This document shows, in pieces, positions 24,536-37,074 of a DNA stretch of 64,000 nt. This DNA is from Omphiscola glabra. Taxonomy: Eukaryota > Mollusca > Gastropoda > Lymnaeidae. The notes under the pieces are model-generated. The model saw only the letters and a list, made by a program, of their open reading frames with translations. It had not been told where the DNA came from and searched no databases. Position 1 is the stretch's first letter; the number at the start of each line of letters is the position of its first letter. The DNA lies in the NCBI GenBank assembly GCA_964017045.1, contig OZ024798.1, forward strand, positions 12,088,995 through 12,152,994. Direction: 5' to 3'. Position numbers and translations under genes: made by a program.

Positions 24536-24799
24536 GCTCAGCCAAAGTTAGAAATCAAATATTCATTTGGTAAACAAAATATGTAACGAATGAAAACGCG
24601 TGGTCTTGCTACAACCAAGGAAAACAGATGAGTGACACGCGACCACGTAGAGCCCCAGTGGTTCAATTGATGTGATGATCGCATACCCCAGTCCCAACAA
24701 CGGTCACAATGTGGTCACAGGGCAAAGTGCCAAAAGATTTACTGACATCTCTAAATGAAAACAGATGAAGTCCTCAAGCCGTGTGAAGGAAATAAAAGA

Positions 24800-25260
24800 G
24801 CAAAGGTATGTGGAAGCTTGGAACAGAAAGACAGGGACGATAAGAGAAGAACGTTCCGGCTAAAAGCGTTCCTCGGCAGACGGGACAATAAGAGAAGAAC
24901 GTTCCGGCTAAGAGCGTTCCGCGGCAGACGGGAGAATAAGAGAAGAACGTTTCGGCTAAGAGCCTTCCGCGGCAGGGTAATAAGGGAGAGACTGCAGTCA
25001 GGTTAGTAAAATAGGTAAAACAAAGTAAGGTTAAACCTGAAAAAAGGAACGCAACAAAGCAACGAACGCGTCGACAGGAAGCCTTAGTCAGCGAACAAAC
25101 AACAGAAAACCCGGATACAATGTATTGAAAATACAGAACTTAGCTGAGACGTAGAGTCCAAGAGGGCAGCAAAAGAATTGTCGCCCTCCCGGCAGACAGG
25201 GCTAATGAAAATACGACAAGAAACAGAAACCAGTTTAAAAACTGATGTCTTCGAAATTGC
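24800..25260 (+). repeat. Dispersed repeat family Y with a 48-bp triplication
   Basis: Within 24830-24980 a 48-bp unit (AATAAGAGAAGAACGTTCCG, then GCTAAGAGCGTTCCGCGGCA) occurs three times in tandem, giving an Arg-rich 16-residue repeat in one frame. Further right, CGGCAGACAGGGCTAATGAA and GACAAGAAACAGAAACCAG (25193-25240) match 19113-19150. The shared blocks on both sides show one family. The Arg-rich frame is probably incidental. Confidence 0.75.
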
Positions 25261-25765
25261 TATTGCTTAAATGTTGGATCCCCCCCCCCCCCCACACACA
25301 CAAAAAAACCAAGGTTACATGAAGTAAAAGAATTTATGTATGTCAAAACACGGTGCTAATATAATGCATTGTGCTAACAACATAATTAAGCACACATCTT
25401 TAAAGAAAAAAGACAACGTAACTTATAGATAATATGATATTTACAGCTGCGTAAATATTCGTATACACCCACCCTTTTTTTATACACGACACACGATAAA
25501 CGTATCAGTTATTACACCAATAATACTCCATCGTTTGACAGGACATTCTTGAGGCATCCCATCTCGATGTCTTAGTAAGGGCCCTAAACACCCCTCCCCC
25601 CTTTCCCCAAACCACCCACATCCCTGATTATCCTGATGATCCCAAGCTTTTTCCTCACTGAGCTTAATTATTTTTTTTAAAGAATGATTTAGAGCTTCTG
25701 AAACATATTTTTATTAATGTTTGAAGATAAGGACCCGCCTGTACGAAAGGAAAGCCAATAAGTGT
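25261..25765. other. Non-coding; poly-C tract
   Basis: A C-run lies at about 25280-25293. No gene is seen. Confidence 0.5.
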
Positions 25766-25990
25766 TTACTCGTTACATGCATGGCTGAAATCTTATGATT
25801 CACTACTCGTTACATGCATGGCTGCAATCTTATGATTCACTACTCGTTACATGCATGGCTGCAATCTTATGATTCATTACTCGTTACATGCATGGCTGCA
25901 ATCTTATGATTCACTACTCGTTACATGCATGGCTGCAATCTTATGATTCACTACTCGTTACATGCATGGCCGCAATATTATGATTCACTC
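25766..25990. repeat. 37-bp minisatellite, 6 copies
   Basis: The unit contains ACTCGTTACATGCATGGCTG and CAATCTTATGATTC. Adjacent starts at 25768 and 25805 are 37 bp apart. Confidence 0.95.
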
Positions 25991-26329
25991 CTTGAAATGG
26001 CCAAGCGGGTGAGGGATTTTTTGCGAGTGGCTGCCCAAATAGCAGGTTTTGTCCTTCGACCCATGAACTAACTTTTGACACGTGTACCCCACGAGATTAC
26101 TTTAGGCACAAGATGTTCATAAATTTAGTAAAATCTATCACACATATCAATATTTTTTTTACATCCATTCTTGACCAGCGGCGCACAATCCGAGAGTGGA
26201 TTAGGAGCTCAGTTTCAGTAGGACGACTCTTGTGCTAACTTCAATAGGATGACGTGTCGGCCTATTTCCTCAGGGTAACGTTTGATATAACATCCACAGA
26301 ATGACTTATATAATTGTTGGTATTTTTAG

Positions 26330-26480
26330 CATGATTATATTTTTCAATTTCCGTGGGATGAAATTCGTGCTAACTTTCTTAAAGATGAAATTGTTGCTAA
26401 TATTCTTAGGATGAAAATTGTACTATATTTCTTAAAGATGAAATTTGTGCCATCTTTCTTAGGATGATGTTTGTGCTAAG
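26330..26480. repeat. Degenerate ~33-bp tandem repeat, about 4-5 copies
   Basis: Words such as TTTCTTAAAGATGAAATT and TGTGCTAA recur. The array is strongly diverged. Confidence 0.6.
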
Positions 26481-26994
26481 TGGAGCTGGTGCTGAAATTC
26501 AAAAGAGGGCAATTTCATCAATAGTATTAAGATTAAATTATACCTGCCCACTGTCCAAGGCCAAATATCTTGCCCGCCTTCTGTAAGGCTGAATTTGATT
26601 TCAAACTTTAAAAAACACGTTGAAAGAAAACAACGACATTGTTTTCGAATAAGATTTACAGCTTGGCCAGACACATTGTTTGACAAGCAAAGACTAAGAA
26701 GTAGAGCAGAATCTACCGAGGAGAGATTTAATAACAATGGAGATCGCACGCAGAGATAGTCTCTCTTCTGTCGCGATGGTTTTACTGAGTCCGTCATTGT
26801 AAAACTCATGACCCGCAGCATGTCTTCACAAACTCGTGGTCAATTTCAACTAACAGTAATAGACTTGGAAATTTGAAAAAATTGGCCCCACGAAAAAAAA
26901 AAATGGACAAAGCAATAAATGGGTCTTGGAAACAGACTTTCGAAACGGGGAATGTACATGAGATTAGACCTACATGAATATTTTTTTATTAAAC
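26481..26994. other. Non-coding; unassigned
   Basis: A 120-codon minus-strand frame (26459-26821) is non-repetitive but shows no motif I recognise. Confidence 0.4.
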
Positions 26995-27775
26995 TATGAA
27001 ACTAAATGAATAGTCTTATGAATCTAGGACTCTACATGAATAGTCTTATGAATCTAGGAAACTAAATGAATAGTCTTATGAATCTAGGAAACTAAATGAA
27101 TAGTCTTATGAATCTAGGACTCTACATGAATAGTCTTATGAATCTAGGAAACTAAACGATTAGTCTTATGAATCTAGGAAACTATATGAATAGTCTTATG
27201 AATCTAGGAAACTATATGAATAGTCTTATGAATCTAGGAAACTAAATGAATAGTCTTATGAATCTAGGAAACTAAATGAATAGTCTTATGAATCTAGGAA
27301 ACTATATGAATAGTCTTATGAATCTAGGAAACTATATGAATAGTCTTATGAATCTAGGAAACTAAATGAATAGTCTTATGAATCTAGGAAACTATATGAA
27401 TAGTCTTATGAATCTAGGAAACTAAATGAATAGTCTTATGAATCTAGGAAACTAAATGAATAGTCTTATGAATTTAGGAAACTAAATGAATAGTCTTATG
27501 AATCTAGGAAACTAAATGAATAGTCTTATGAATCTAGGAAACTAAATGAATAGTCTTATGAATTTAGGAAACTATATGAATAGTCTTATGAATCTAGGAA
27601 ACTAAATGAATAGTCTTATGAATCTAGGAAACTATATGAATAGTCTTATGAATTTAGGAAACTAAATGAATAGTCTTATGAATCTAGGAAACTATATGAA
27701 TAGTCTTATGAATCTAGGAAACTATATGAATAGTCTTATGAATTTAGGAAACTAAATGAAAAATCGTACGAAACA
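26995..27775. repeat. 30-bp minisatellite, about 26 copies
   Basis: The unit is GAATAGTCTTATGAATCTAG plus GAAACTAAAT. Variants are ACTATATG, ACTCTACATG and AATTTAGG. A related diverged set (AAAATCGTACGAAACTAGGC type) continues to about 27850. Confidence 0.96.
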
Positions 27776-27849
27776 AGGCAACTACAATAAAATTCGTACG
27801 AAACTAGGCAACTTCAAGTACATGAAAAATCGTACGAAACTATGAAACT

Positions 27850-28880
27850 TAAGGAACGTACCTACGTAAGTAAATATCGACTTTATTATGAGATGTTGGT
27901 GCTTATTTTGTAATGAAATTTTACTCTTCTAAGCGGGTCGCTATTGTCGTATAAGGGTGATCCTCAAAAGTTTTTGAGTAAAGCGCCGATTCAGTGTGAC
28001 GCATCCATGCACAGGGGTCAAAGGTTGCTGACAACTTTCTTACCTTAACTAGGGCGTCAAATGAAACTGCTCGTATTTTTACAAACGCAAATTTAAATAA
28101 ACACTATTATTTACCTTGTTTTATTTTTCAAACAATTTATTTTTTTAGAGTTCGGCAAAACAAGTCCATAATAGCATCTGAATTTTAAGCTTTTTAGGCT
28201 TTAGACAAGTTCCAGGAAAACAGGATTCTTTCCAGGAAAATAATAAAGCAATGCACTGGAATGAAAAGAGACGTTAAATGAGGAAAGTGCGTCGGCTGAA
28301 AGACAAGGTCCTTGGAGAGTTGAGACAACTTAAAAAAAACACTGATTGTTGAGAAGTGCCCACGCCACCCCCCCCCCCCCCCACACACACTTTTTTACCC
28401 CCTAACGCGACGATGACGAGTCGAGTCTTTGAGAAAAAATTCACACATCAACTCAACTTTCGGATTTAATTTTTTTTAAACTCGACATCTGCAAAACTAC
28501 ATTAGGGCGGTTCGGGTGGAGACAGTGGGGGCTACGGTCACAAGTGGTACGTAATAAATCATTGATTCGATTGATTGAGTTATGGCTTTTGTTAAATTTC
28601 TAGACATTTTTTTTTTCCTGGGTCCCGAAAACTGGTCTCAATAGATTCTTTAACGTAGCTACGTGTCATAACTCACAGCGACACAAAGGATTTTCCCACA
28701 CGTCACTTTGTACTTGGTGTGCTAGGCATTGTTCACAAAACATAATGGGCATCAATAGCGGTTCTGTTTAATTGGTTGTGGCCGTGCTAATAGCCCGAAC
28801 GGGATCAACTAAAATTGGATTCTTAGTTTATAGTTGTTGTTTTTTAATTAAGGTGAAATTTAGTGAAAAAGTTAAAAACC
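27850..28880. other. Non-coding; poly-C tract
   Basis: A C-run lies at about 28369-28382, followed by CACACAC. No gene is seen. Confidence 0.5.
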
Positions 28881-28884
28881 AATT

Positions 28885-29132
28885 GAAGACCTTAGTACTG
28901 AAAGTACTTAAGTCACATTTTTGTCAAAATCAATCTAAAGTGTAATATTTTCTTACACAGTTTAGCCAAGTGTACTGCAGAAATTTGAAGACATTAAAAT
29001 GTGCATTAGGCCCTTAATTAAACAAGACAAACAATGAACATAGTCACATTTTATAGACGAAAAGTATATTTGAACTTGATTATCTCAAAATGTGCATTTT
29101 GTGACTTAAGTACTTTTAGCACTAAGGTCTTC
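28885..29132. mobile_element. 248-bp MITE with ~33-bp inverted termini, family M, copy 1
   Basis: The ends are GAAGACCTTAGTACTGAAAG and its near-perfect inverse, finishing ...TTAGCACTAAGGTCTTC, and inversion continues through CTTAAGTCACA. Flanked by AATT on both sides (28881-28884 and 29133-29136), a 4-bp target duplication. In reverse complement the interior matches the copy at 51320-51568, for example CACATTTTGAGATAATC, TTGTCTTGTTTAATTAAGGG, ACACTTGGCTAAAC and TTTAGATTGATTTTGACAAA. There is no transposase. The superfamily is not assigned. Confidence 0.9.
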
Positions 29133-29319
29133 AATTATTCAAGTTTTAAACTTTTCGGTTTGAGGGTAAAGTTTATAAAAAATTTTAAAAAAAATTATAA
29201 ATTTAAAACTAGCCGATGTACATGTGTTTCGGTGTGGGCTTTGGTCCGGAGCCGGCGGGGGTGGTAGGGGTCATTCAGCATCTTTGTGGGAGTAAAAGAA
29301 AACTTAGTATGATCTAAAT

Positions 29320-29750
29320 CAGAGGTTCCCAAACTTTTTTGTCTCGTAGACCCCTTGCAATGTTTTTCGGTTTTGGGTAGACCCCCTGCTTACCTGATAT
29401 TGATTTTTTTTGCAAATTCATTAACATTAAATGTATTTTTGACAGGCGGTATAGTGCTACTCACTTTGAAAGATTTAAATTTATAACGGTCGTGAAGTGG
29501 AGTGTGAATAACTTTTTTAAAAATATGTTAAGTTTTATACATTTATTATTTAAATTTAAATTTTAAAAATGCCAAAATAGAAGTCTTGACCTGCTTACAT
29601 GAGATCCACTATCGTCGACCCCAATTTTCATTTCATGGACCCCCATTTTCATTTCATGGACCACCCAATTTTTTTTTCCCGCTGCCATAGACCCCTTGCA
29701 AGTTGTCGTAGACCCCTGGGGGTCGATATAGACCACTTTGGGAATCACTG
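29320..29750. mobile_element. hAT-type MITE with perfect 8-bp target-site duplication
   Basis: The left end is CAGAGGTTCCCAAACTTTTT. The right end is ACCACTTTGGGAATCACTG. Flanks are ATCTAAAT at 29312-29319 and ATCTAAAT at 29751-29758, identical. CCCCTTGCAA and GTAGACCCC recur near both ends in inverse or direct form. The interior is AT-rich with a doubled CATTTTCATTTCATGGACC. It is non-autonomous. The intact duplication implies a fairly recent insertion. Confidence 0.93.
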
Positions 29751-29758
29751 ATCTAAAT

Positions 29759-29914
29759 CATAATTATAATGCCCTGTCACATGTTCACTTTATTCAGGAA
29801 AAACAGTGAGAAAGAAAAAAAATACATGTATACAAAACAGGTTTCTTTCTTAGCCTCTTAGGATGTGCTTTTTTGTTGTTGTTGGTGGTGTTGTTGTTGT
29901 TTTTTACCGGCTAT

Positions 29915-29952
<38 letters not shown>

Positions 29953-31480
29953 GATCAGGAGTTTGTTTTCCTTTTCAAGAATCATTCTTATGCTGCTATT
30001 CCTAGATTGATTCAATTTCCGAAACGCCCTTCCGGTGTTTTGATGAATCCAATTAGTGCAGCCACCGGGCATTCTACTTTGCGCGCCGAGTGTGCAACTG
30101 CACAACCACCCACGCGTTCATTTTCATTTTTAAATAAATCTATCATTTACAGCTTTACTCCTCAAAAATGGTTCAACTCTTTAAACATCCTCGAAACTGT
30201 TGGTGCATTCAAAGGCGTTCGTTTCTGCAACTTTTTCTATGACACACATTCTAGACACACGTTTCGAGAGGGCGTAATGGACCAGCGAGTGCCCCGACTT
30301 AAATAAACACTTAAAGATTAAACTATTAATATGTTGATTCGTGCGGACTCTATTTCGGCAAGAACTAACAAGAAATATTTCTCTTTAAAAGTATGAATTT
30401 TACTTTACAAGTTCTAGTTGACGAAGTCGTGAAACAAATAATATATTTTTTTTAAAAATAAGTTTTTCATGCAACTAATGAAGATATCTTGAGATAGCTA
30501 AAAGTACGGAAAAATTACAAGAGGAATGGCATAGTTTTTGTATCATTTTCAGAAATATGGTTGATTAATACGTGTTTTGTTTTCTTTCTTCTTTTAATGA
30601 ATCCTGGGTGTGATCATTAGTTTTTACATTCGCGAGGCGTAGAGCTTTGATACACTCATTTAGGTCTTTAACAATAATTCGTTTTCTTTTTGAATGTTGA
30701 GGATGCAAATAGAAGAAATGAAAAAATATAAACGAGCATTATGGTAAATAACTTGGCGTGTGAGAAAGAAAAAAAAAGCTCATTCGCTCTTCTCACTTCC
30801 AAACATTTCCCTGTACTGCATGTAGGCCGACGTGGCGTTTTTATAACCGACGTACCGCAACACAATGATTGGTGTGTGTCGGGAAAAGATGGTCGCAATA
30901 TTTTTTTTTATAGGAAGGAATAGACAAGAACTTAATAGAGTTTGAGGGCGCCACACGACAAAGTAAGATGTGGCTAATCGTATAATCGTTTTGTCGATAT
31001 TTAATCGATAGTTTCGATGCCCGTTAAAACACAGGCAAGACAATTTTAAAAATCAGGATCAATACATGAACGAAAAAAAAGTCAACAAGACGGCTAAACC
31101 TCGTTAAGAGGCTGGCCAGTTCCTCCTGTGGTGACGACAAGACCACACTGCGCCAGTTGTACTTAGGGGTAAGTGCGATCAGTTGTGGAATACAGCTTGG
31201 GCTAAAGTCGCTTAGGAACAACACAGTACACGATTCTCTAGGGAAAGTACAAAGAACAGGCAGGACATTTCATCTCGGGAGTTCGAAGTTCTGCACCAAC
31301 ATCGGGCGGGCAAAATACAATATACTAATATTGAGCCGCTTAATCACAGAGCAGAGGCAGAAGTTATCGAAATGGTTGAAAGGTACAGAAGGCTCAACAA
31401 GTAACATACAAGTAGACAAATGGTTGAACAAATTGAGAAAAAGAAACAAAGCATGAAACAGAAATCAATGCTAGATGTGG
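29759..31480. other. Non-coding; one 33-nt poly-T run
   Basis: The T-run is at 29919-29951. Open frames near 29863-30306 and 31157-31456 are non-repetitive but match no family I know. The latter lies just upstream of a retrotransposon remnant on the same strand and might be an eroded part of it. Confidence 0.4.
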
Positions 31481-31494
31481 CCACTGAGAACGAA

Positions 31495-31990
31495 GAGAGA
31501 AACCTCCTACCAACACAGTATGTGGTGCAGAGACATGGAGAACCACTGCTGGGAATATGAAGAGAATCCAGTCCTTCATCAATAACTGCTTAAGAAGGAT
31601 TCTCGGGATTCACTGGCCCGACAGAATCAGCAACCAGAAACTGTGGCAGCGGACAAAGCAGAAACCGGTAGAACAAGAGATCCCCCAGAGAAGATGGAGA
31701 TGGATCGGCCATACAATCAGGAAACCTGCCTCCAGCATAACTAGACAAGCCCTGAACTGGAACCCTCAAGGAAAACGGAAAAGAGGCAGGCCGAGGAACA
31801 CTTGGCGCCGTGAAGTGGAAGCAGGTACCTAGAAACTTGGCCACACTTGGGGGAAGCTGGAGAGATTGGCTCAGGATGACTGGAACACTCTTTTAGACGG
31901 CCTATGTCCTAGACAGGACCTCAGACGTCGATGAAGATCGGCTGCTGTTCCTCGAGGACGGAGAGGCGAAAGAAGAACAGAAAGAGAAGA
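31495..31990 (+). pseudogene. Non-LTR retrotransposon ORF2 remnant, C-terminal end
   Basis: Reading plus-strand codons from about 31515: [20 protein letters not shown], then [20 protein letters not shown], then [14 protein letters not shown], then [20 protein letters not shown]. After a stop (31828-31830), still in frame, KLGHTWGKLERLAQDDW and LLDGLCPRQDLRR follow. This succession is typical of the region after the reverse-transcriptase domain in animal LINE ORF2 proteins often annotated as endonuclease-reverse transcriptase. The RT and endonuclease domains are missing upstream, so this is a 5'-truncated dead copy. The clade was not determined. Confidence 0.88.
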
Positions 31991-33151
31991 CTTGCAAATG
32001 ATACCTAAAGACATCCCCAAACCAACATTTACAAACGGCTTAAATCGAAACAGACCTAGCTAATAAAACAAAAGAGAGAGGGAAAGTTCAGACCCATTAC
32101 ACACAATGATAGCTGTATGGAAAACATACCCTCGCACCCAGATGATATGATGCAAATATACACAGGCCAGCTTTCGTGTGAGCCCTACACGCAGGACATG
32201 ACGTACGAATAGAGTACCCGGGCCGATCACGTGGCGAGCTCTGCAAAACCCCGTGGGCGGTCACTGGATCTGAATGATGATCTATGTTTTTAAAATGTCT
32301 TATCATTTAAAATGTTTATGACTCGCCTTGTTGCCCAGACAATTTTCTTTTAAATAATTGAACAGTGTATTTAGAATTATAGTCACAAGCTTAAGTGTGT
32401 AGTAAAACATATTTTTGTTATAAGACTGAAACCCGGAAGACAAATACTTTGATAATTTAAGTCGTGAATATCGAATCCAAACTTTCACTACCGATAATAA
32501 CAAGGACCCCCCTCCCATCACCTACCCCCTCTCTAAAGTTCCATGCCCTCCTCACCTACTCAGTACCAAAATATCCACTGCTCCCCACCGCTCCCCCACA
32601 ATATCAATTAATTCCCACCGTGATTCCCCTCATGAAAGGGGCACGCAATGGTAGCAATGGCGGTCCCAGGCAATTTGTCATCACTAGAGCTTTATCTCGC
32701 CCGCCATGGGTTTCACATTAGCACCGCCGTGCAGGCGGCCCCGGCCGTAGGCGCGAAAGCCACAAATAAGTTCCTGCAATCCCGACAAATTCGTTAAAGA
32801 TACCTGCTTCACCGGCAGACAATCGGGAGAAAGGGAGACGCTTGATACCGCGCGGGTCCCAGAAGAGGCCCCGGGTCGATGAAAGCCTGTTATTTTGTTT
32901 GGACTTATGCTGACGGACTGTGGCTTACTGAAATGGCTGTACAAACATGTAACAATGTTACACACAGAACGAAAAACCAAACAAAGCCATTTTTTCCCCC
33001 TCCCCCAGCGTCTCAGTAACCAAGGTGCTATAACGCAGCCTTGGAATTTAGCAAAGATCTTTTTTCTTTTTTTTTTTTTCTTTCTGAAGTGGTCACGGTT
33101 ATGTGAAAGCATGAGAGTCTGGCAGAGTTAAATGATACACACAAAAAAGGT
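31991..33151. other. Non-coding; locally GC-rich 32.65-32.88 kb
   Basis: A 142-codon minus-strand frame (32684-33112) and shorter plus frames overlap in the GC-rich patch. No domain is recognised. Confidence 0.4.
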
Positions 33152-33304
33152 CAATGGCGTAGTAGGAAAGGGGTCCACCTCAGATGGCATTTTATTCTGT
33201 TAAATGAGCGGCAAAATTTTCGGAAAAGTGTCGAGCTTTTTTTTAAATTTTGTTGGAAGCGTTGTGGCCCCAAAAAACACTATCCGGCCCTGGTTACGCC
33301 ACTG
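33152..33304. mobile_element. Probable MITE with CAATGGCGTAG / TACGCCACTG ends
   Basis: It begins CAATGGCGTAGTAGG and ends GGTTACGCCACTG, an imperfect inverted pair like the element at 55315-55481. No target duplication was found, so it may be decayed. Confidence 0.5.
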
Positions 33305-33784
33305 ACGAGCCACGAACCGTGCATACATTTTATTAGATACCCCTCTGTTCAATTTAGAGACTTATATGTTGTTTCTATTCCTTCGTTTTTCCCACCAATG
33401 TCTAAAAAGATGACCTTAAACACAATTTAGTTTTTAATAGAAATTGTGTTTTAAAAACTTTAGCTGTTTAACCATTAAATATAAATAATAAATGGTTTTA
33501 TGTTAATTTGTGATTAACATTTAAGTTTCAATTTTAACAAATGAATAAATATTTTTTTGTTTACTCCAACAGCAATTTACAGCATGTTTCGTTATTATGT
33601 TTATGAACAGCTTAAATTAAAGCTTGCAGCTGTGTTAACATGAGTAGCATCTTGTCGGAGCTTTGGGGGTGGGATAGCTGGGGGTGAGGGGATACAAGTT
33701 AGTAGAGGATACGGGACGGGGAGGGGTATTATTTTAAGCCCGATGGCCCGGGGGTCACGTGATAATAGTACTGACGCTGCAAAG

Positions 33785-34230
33785 CCGTGATTGTGGGGAT
33801 ATTTGTCCACTGTGTCGCTGGGCCCTGATTGTGTTGCATTTGTCCACTGGGTCCTGATTGTGGTGTATTTGTCCACTGTGTCGCTTAGTCGTGATTGTCT
33901 TGTATTTGTCCACTGTGTCGCTAAGTCGTGATTGTTTTGGATTTGTCCACTGGGTCACTAGGCCGTGACTGTGTTGGATTTGTCCACAGTGTCGCTAAGT
34001 CGTGATTGTTTTGGATTTGTCCACTGGGTCACTAGGCCGTGACTGTGTTGGATTTGTCCACTGGGTCACTAGGCCGTGACTGTGTTGGATTTGTCCACTG
34101 GGTCACTAGGCCGTGACTGTGTTGGATTTGTCCACTGGGTCACTAGGCCGTGACTGTGTTGGATTTGTCCACTGGGTCGCTAGGCCGTGACTGTGTTGGA
34201 TTTGTCCACAGTGTCACTAAGTTGTGTTTG
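33785..34230. repeat. 37-bp minisatellite, about 12 copies
   Basis: The unit contains GTCACTAGGCCGTGACTGTG and TTGGATTTGTCCACTGG. The left-hand copies are diverged and vary in length, and the five or so copies at 33990-34200 are nearly identical. It is unrelated to the 37-bp array at 25.8 kb. Confidence 0.95.
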
Positions 34231-35479
34231 GTGTTGTAGTTGGGCACGGCGTCGCTGAGCCGTGTGGATGTGGTTACGTTAACGATTACCGCGGCTACCT
34301 AATACACACACACACACACACACATACAGCCAGGCAGTGGCGTATCCAAAAAAAACAAAGACGATGAGCCGCGTTGATTGGTGTTCATATAATAGGAAGG
34401 AAAAACAAAAGACGTTTGGTGTGGGCTTTGACAGGAAACCATGAGACGTATTTTAAGTTTAACTAACTGGACATATAGAAAACACCGATATACATCGATG
34501 AAGGAAGAAACAAACAAACAGATGGCATCTGTAAAAACAAAGCTGTTTCACGTAAACAACGGATGTTTCAGGGCACACACACACACAAAAAATCTTATGA
34601 TGATTGAGATATTTTCACTTTTTTTTTTCACTTTATTTTATCGATAAAAGAATCAATGCAAAGAAATGCATATAATTCCAAATTCAAATACTTTTGATAT
34701 CTATGGCCGGGTTTTCTAAGTGTGAGTTTGAAATTATCACAGCTTCCTTAGCATTCAAAACTTTATAAAAAGCAATTGGTGATGCATAAGTTTATTCCTG
34801 GTCATGTTTAATAAGTAAAGAACGCTTTGCGATGCATTGATCGCAGAACACAAAGGAAAAAAATCATTTTGTCCTTTTCTGTTTTTTGTTTTTTTTTTTG
34901 GTGTCTTTTTTACGGTTATATATGAAGAGCTGATTTTCAAAATGCTGTATATCCATTTTGGGGGTTTTGAGATTATTCAACTTTTTACAAAAAAATTAAT
35001 AAAGCGTTTAGAGGATTAAATCATTTTTAGACAAGAATAAAATAGGAATATAATGTGTTTAGTATATAGAATTTACCATGTCCTAAACGGACCTTGTTCG
35101 CTCTACAAATAGGTAAGGTTTTTTCATTTTTTTTTAAAATGGTGAATACTGCGTTTTGAAAATAAGCCCTTCATATGTTGGGGTTTCAATTATGTCGTAA
35201 GAATACTGAGTGAAAAGAACTCTTATTGTTTTTAAATATTGATAAACAATTAAAAAAAAATAATATGCTCGTTTATCAATTCTTACATCTATTTAACATA
35301 TTCTTCATTTCCGAGTTACCTTCAATCTTTCCTTCATTTTTCCTTTCCGTTTTTCCCTTCCTTCTTCCCGGCTTTCTTCCCGACCTTCTTCCTTTGGGTT
35401 ATGAACAAAATGTAATTTTTCTTTAAAGGAAATATTTTTAATTGCTTTTTATATAGAGTGGCTTAAGTCAAAACATGTC
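34231..35479. other. Non-coding; (CA)n near 34304-34323
   Basis: AT-rich with T-runs. CAGTGGCGTATCC near 34335 resembles a hAT-like end, but no partner end was found. No gene is seen. Confidence 0.45.
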
Positions 35480-35938
35480 TGGAAGATTGAGAGACAGACT
35501 AGCAGATCGACAGATAGACTGGCAGATTGACGGATAGACTGCCAGATTGACAGATAGACTGGCAGATTGACAGATAGAGTGGCAGATTGACAGATAGAGT
35601 GGCAGATTGAAAGATATACTGGCAGATTGAAAGATAGAGTGGCAGATTGACAGATAGACTGGCAGATTGACGGATAGACTGGCAGATTGACAAATAGAGT
35701 GGCAGATCGACAGATAGACTGGCAGATTGACGGATAGACTGGCAGATTGACAGATAGAGTGGCAGATTGACGGATAGACTGGCAGATTGAAAGATAGAGT
35801 GGCAGATTGACAGATAGAGTGGCAGATTGACAGATAGACTGGCAGATTGACAGATAGAGTGGCAGATTGACAGATAGACTGGCAGATCGACAGATCGACT
35901 GGCAGATTGACAGATAGACTGGTAGACAGATAGACTGG
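35480..35938. repeat. 20-bp minisatellite, about 23 copies
   Basis: The unit is GGCAGATTGACAGATAGACT, with AGACT/AGAGT and CAG/CGG/AAG variants. The minus-strand 182-codon Ser/Leu/Cys/Gln-rich frame cycles every 60 bp (3 units) and is an artefact. Confidence 0.96.
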
Positions 35939-36273
35939 CTTAGCGGATTTTATGAGTAAATTCGCGTATGCCGTATCTGCGCTCAAATAACGCAACGTTG
36001 TGGGTGCTCTTCCCAACAGTTATCTTACATAGCTAGAGACCCCCCCCCACCTTTCAAAAAAATCAACAAATGTAATTATGCCCTTTAATAAGATGTGTCA
36101 ACAAGAATAAAGTGCAATCTCTCAGGATGTCTCTACCTTCACGTCAAAATCTCCCATTGTGCCTAGACTCAAGAGTTCAGAAACATTTGACATATGACAT
36201 CTATCAAATGACATGATTTGTGTCCCTAATTGAGTCATGACGAGTTATGACAAAAAGAATCATCTGCCATTTC

Positions 36274-36275
<2 letters not shown>

Positions 36276-36348
<73 letters not shown>

Positions 36349-36358
36349 TGAGAGAGAT
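36276..36358. repeat. (TG)n-(GA)n compound microsatellite
   Basis: About 28 TG repeats are followed by about 8 GA repeats. Confidence 0.97.
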
Positions 36359-37061
36359 AGTGATGTGGGGAATCAAATCTGTGCCAATTATTTCATCGAG
36401 CTAAGATTTGACAAGAGTAAAATGAACCCATTTTTGTTTACCCTTCTGAACATTACAGCAGAAGCCTATGTTAATTCCTCCTTTTGAAACTGAACAATTG
36501 CTCCATTGCCTTGAGTTTGTGTTTCCTAATGCATTTTTGCTCTATCGCATTCAATCTTTCTGATCGCGCAGCCAAAAAAAAAATATATATAAAAAAAATA
36601 ATGGCAGTTTGGCTTTTGTCTATTTCCGGTTGAGCGCTTTAAAGAAATCAAGATTAAAGATTTTATTGATAAAATCCGATGAAGGAGAATAAATTGATCG
36701 TATGTTCGTTTTTAGTTGTTGCTTTTTTTTAAAAAAATGAAAATAAATTTCTCTTTTAATAACTTTTCAAAACACAAGAATCTATTTGACTTGGGGTATA
36801 AAGTATCGAACATATACATATTCTCAAAGCAATAAATGTTTTTTTTAAAAATATCTTAATTGTATTTAAACTCTGGTTACCTTTATGAATTATATATATT
36901 TCTTTATTTATGTATTGATGAAAACTATTTTTCTCCCATCAGATTTCCTTCTTTATTTCTAGACTTTGATTCTTTTGTAATTCAAACAAATTTCAAGTGT
37001 CTTTCCCAACTGACCGTAACGAAAAATTATTTTTTTTTAAATGTAATAATTGGAGTGTTTT
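36359..37061. other. Non-coding, strongly AT-rich
   Basis: No gene or repeat is recognised. Confidence 0.5.
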
Positions 37062-37074
37062 GTTAATTGAAATA

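Noticed and set aside
34331..34350. CAGTGGCGTATCC as a MITE terminus
   Set aside because: No matching inverse end or target duplication was found within a plausible distance.
35468..36016. 182-codon Ser/Leu/Cys/Gln-rich minus-strand frame
   Set aside because: It cycles every 60 bp over the 20-bp minisatellite and has no unique coding part.
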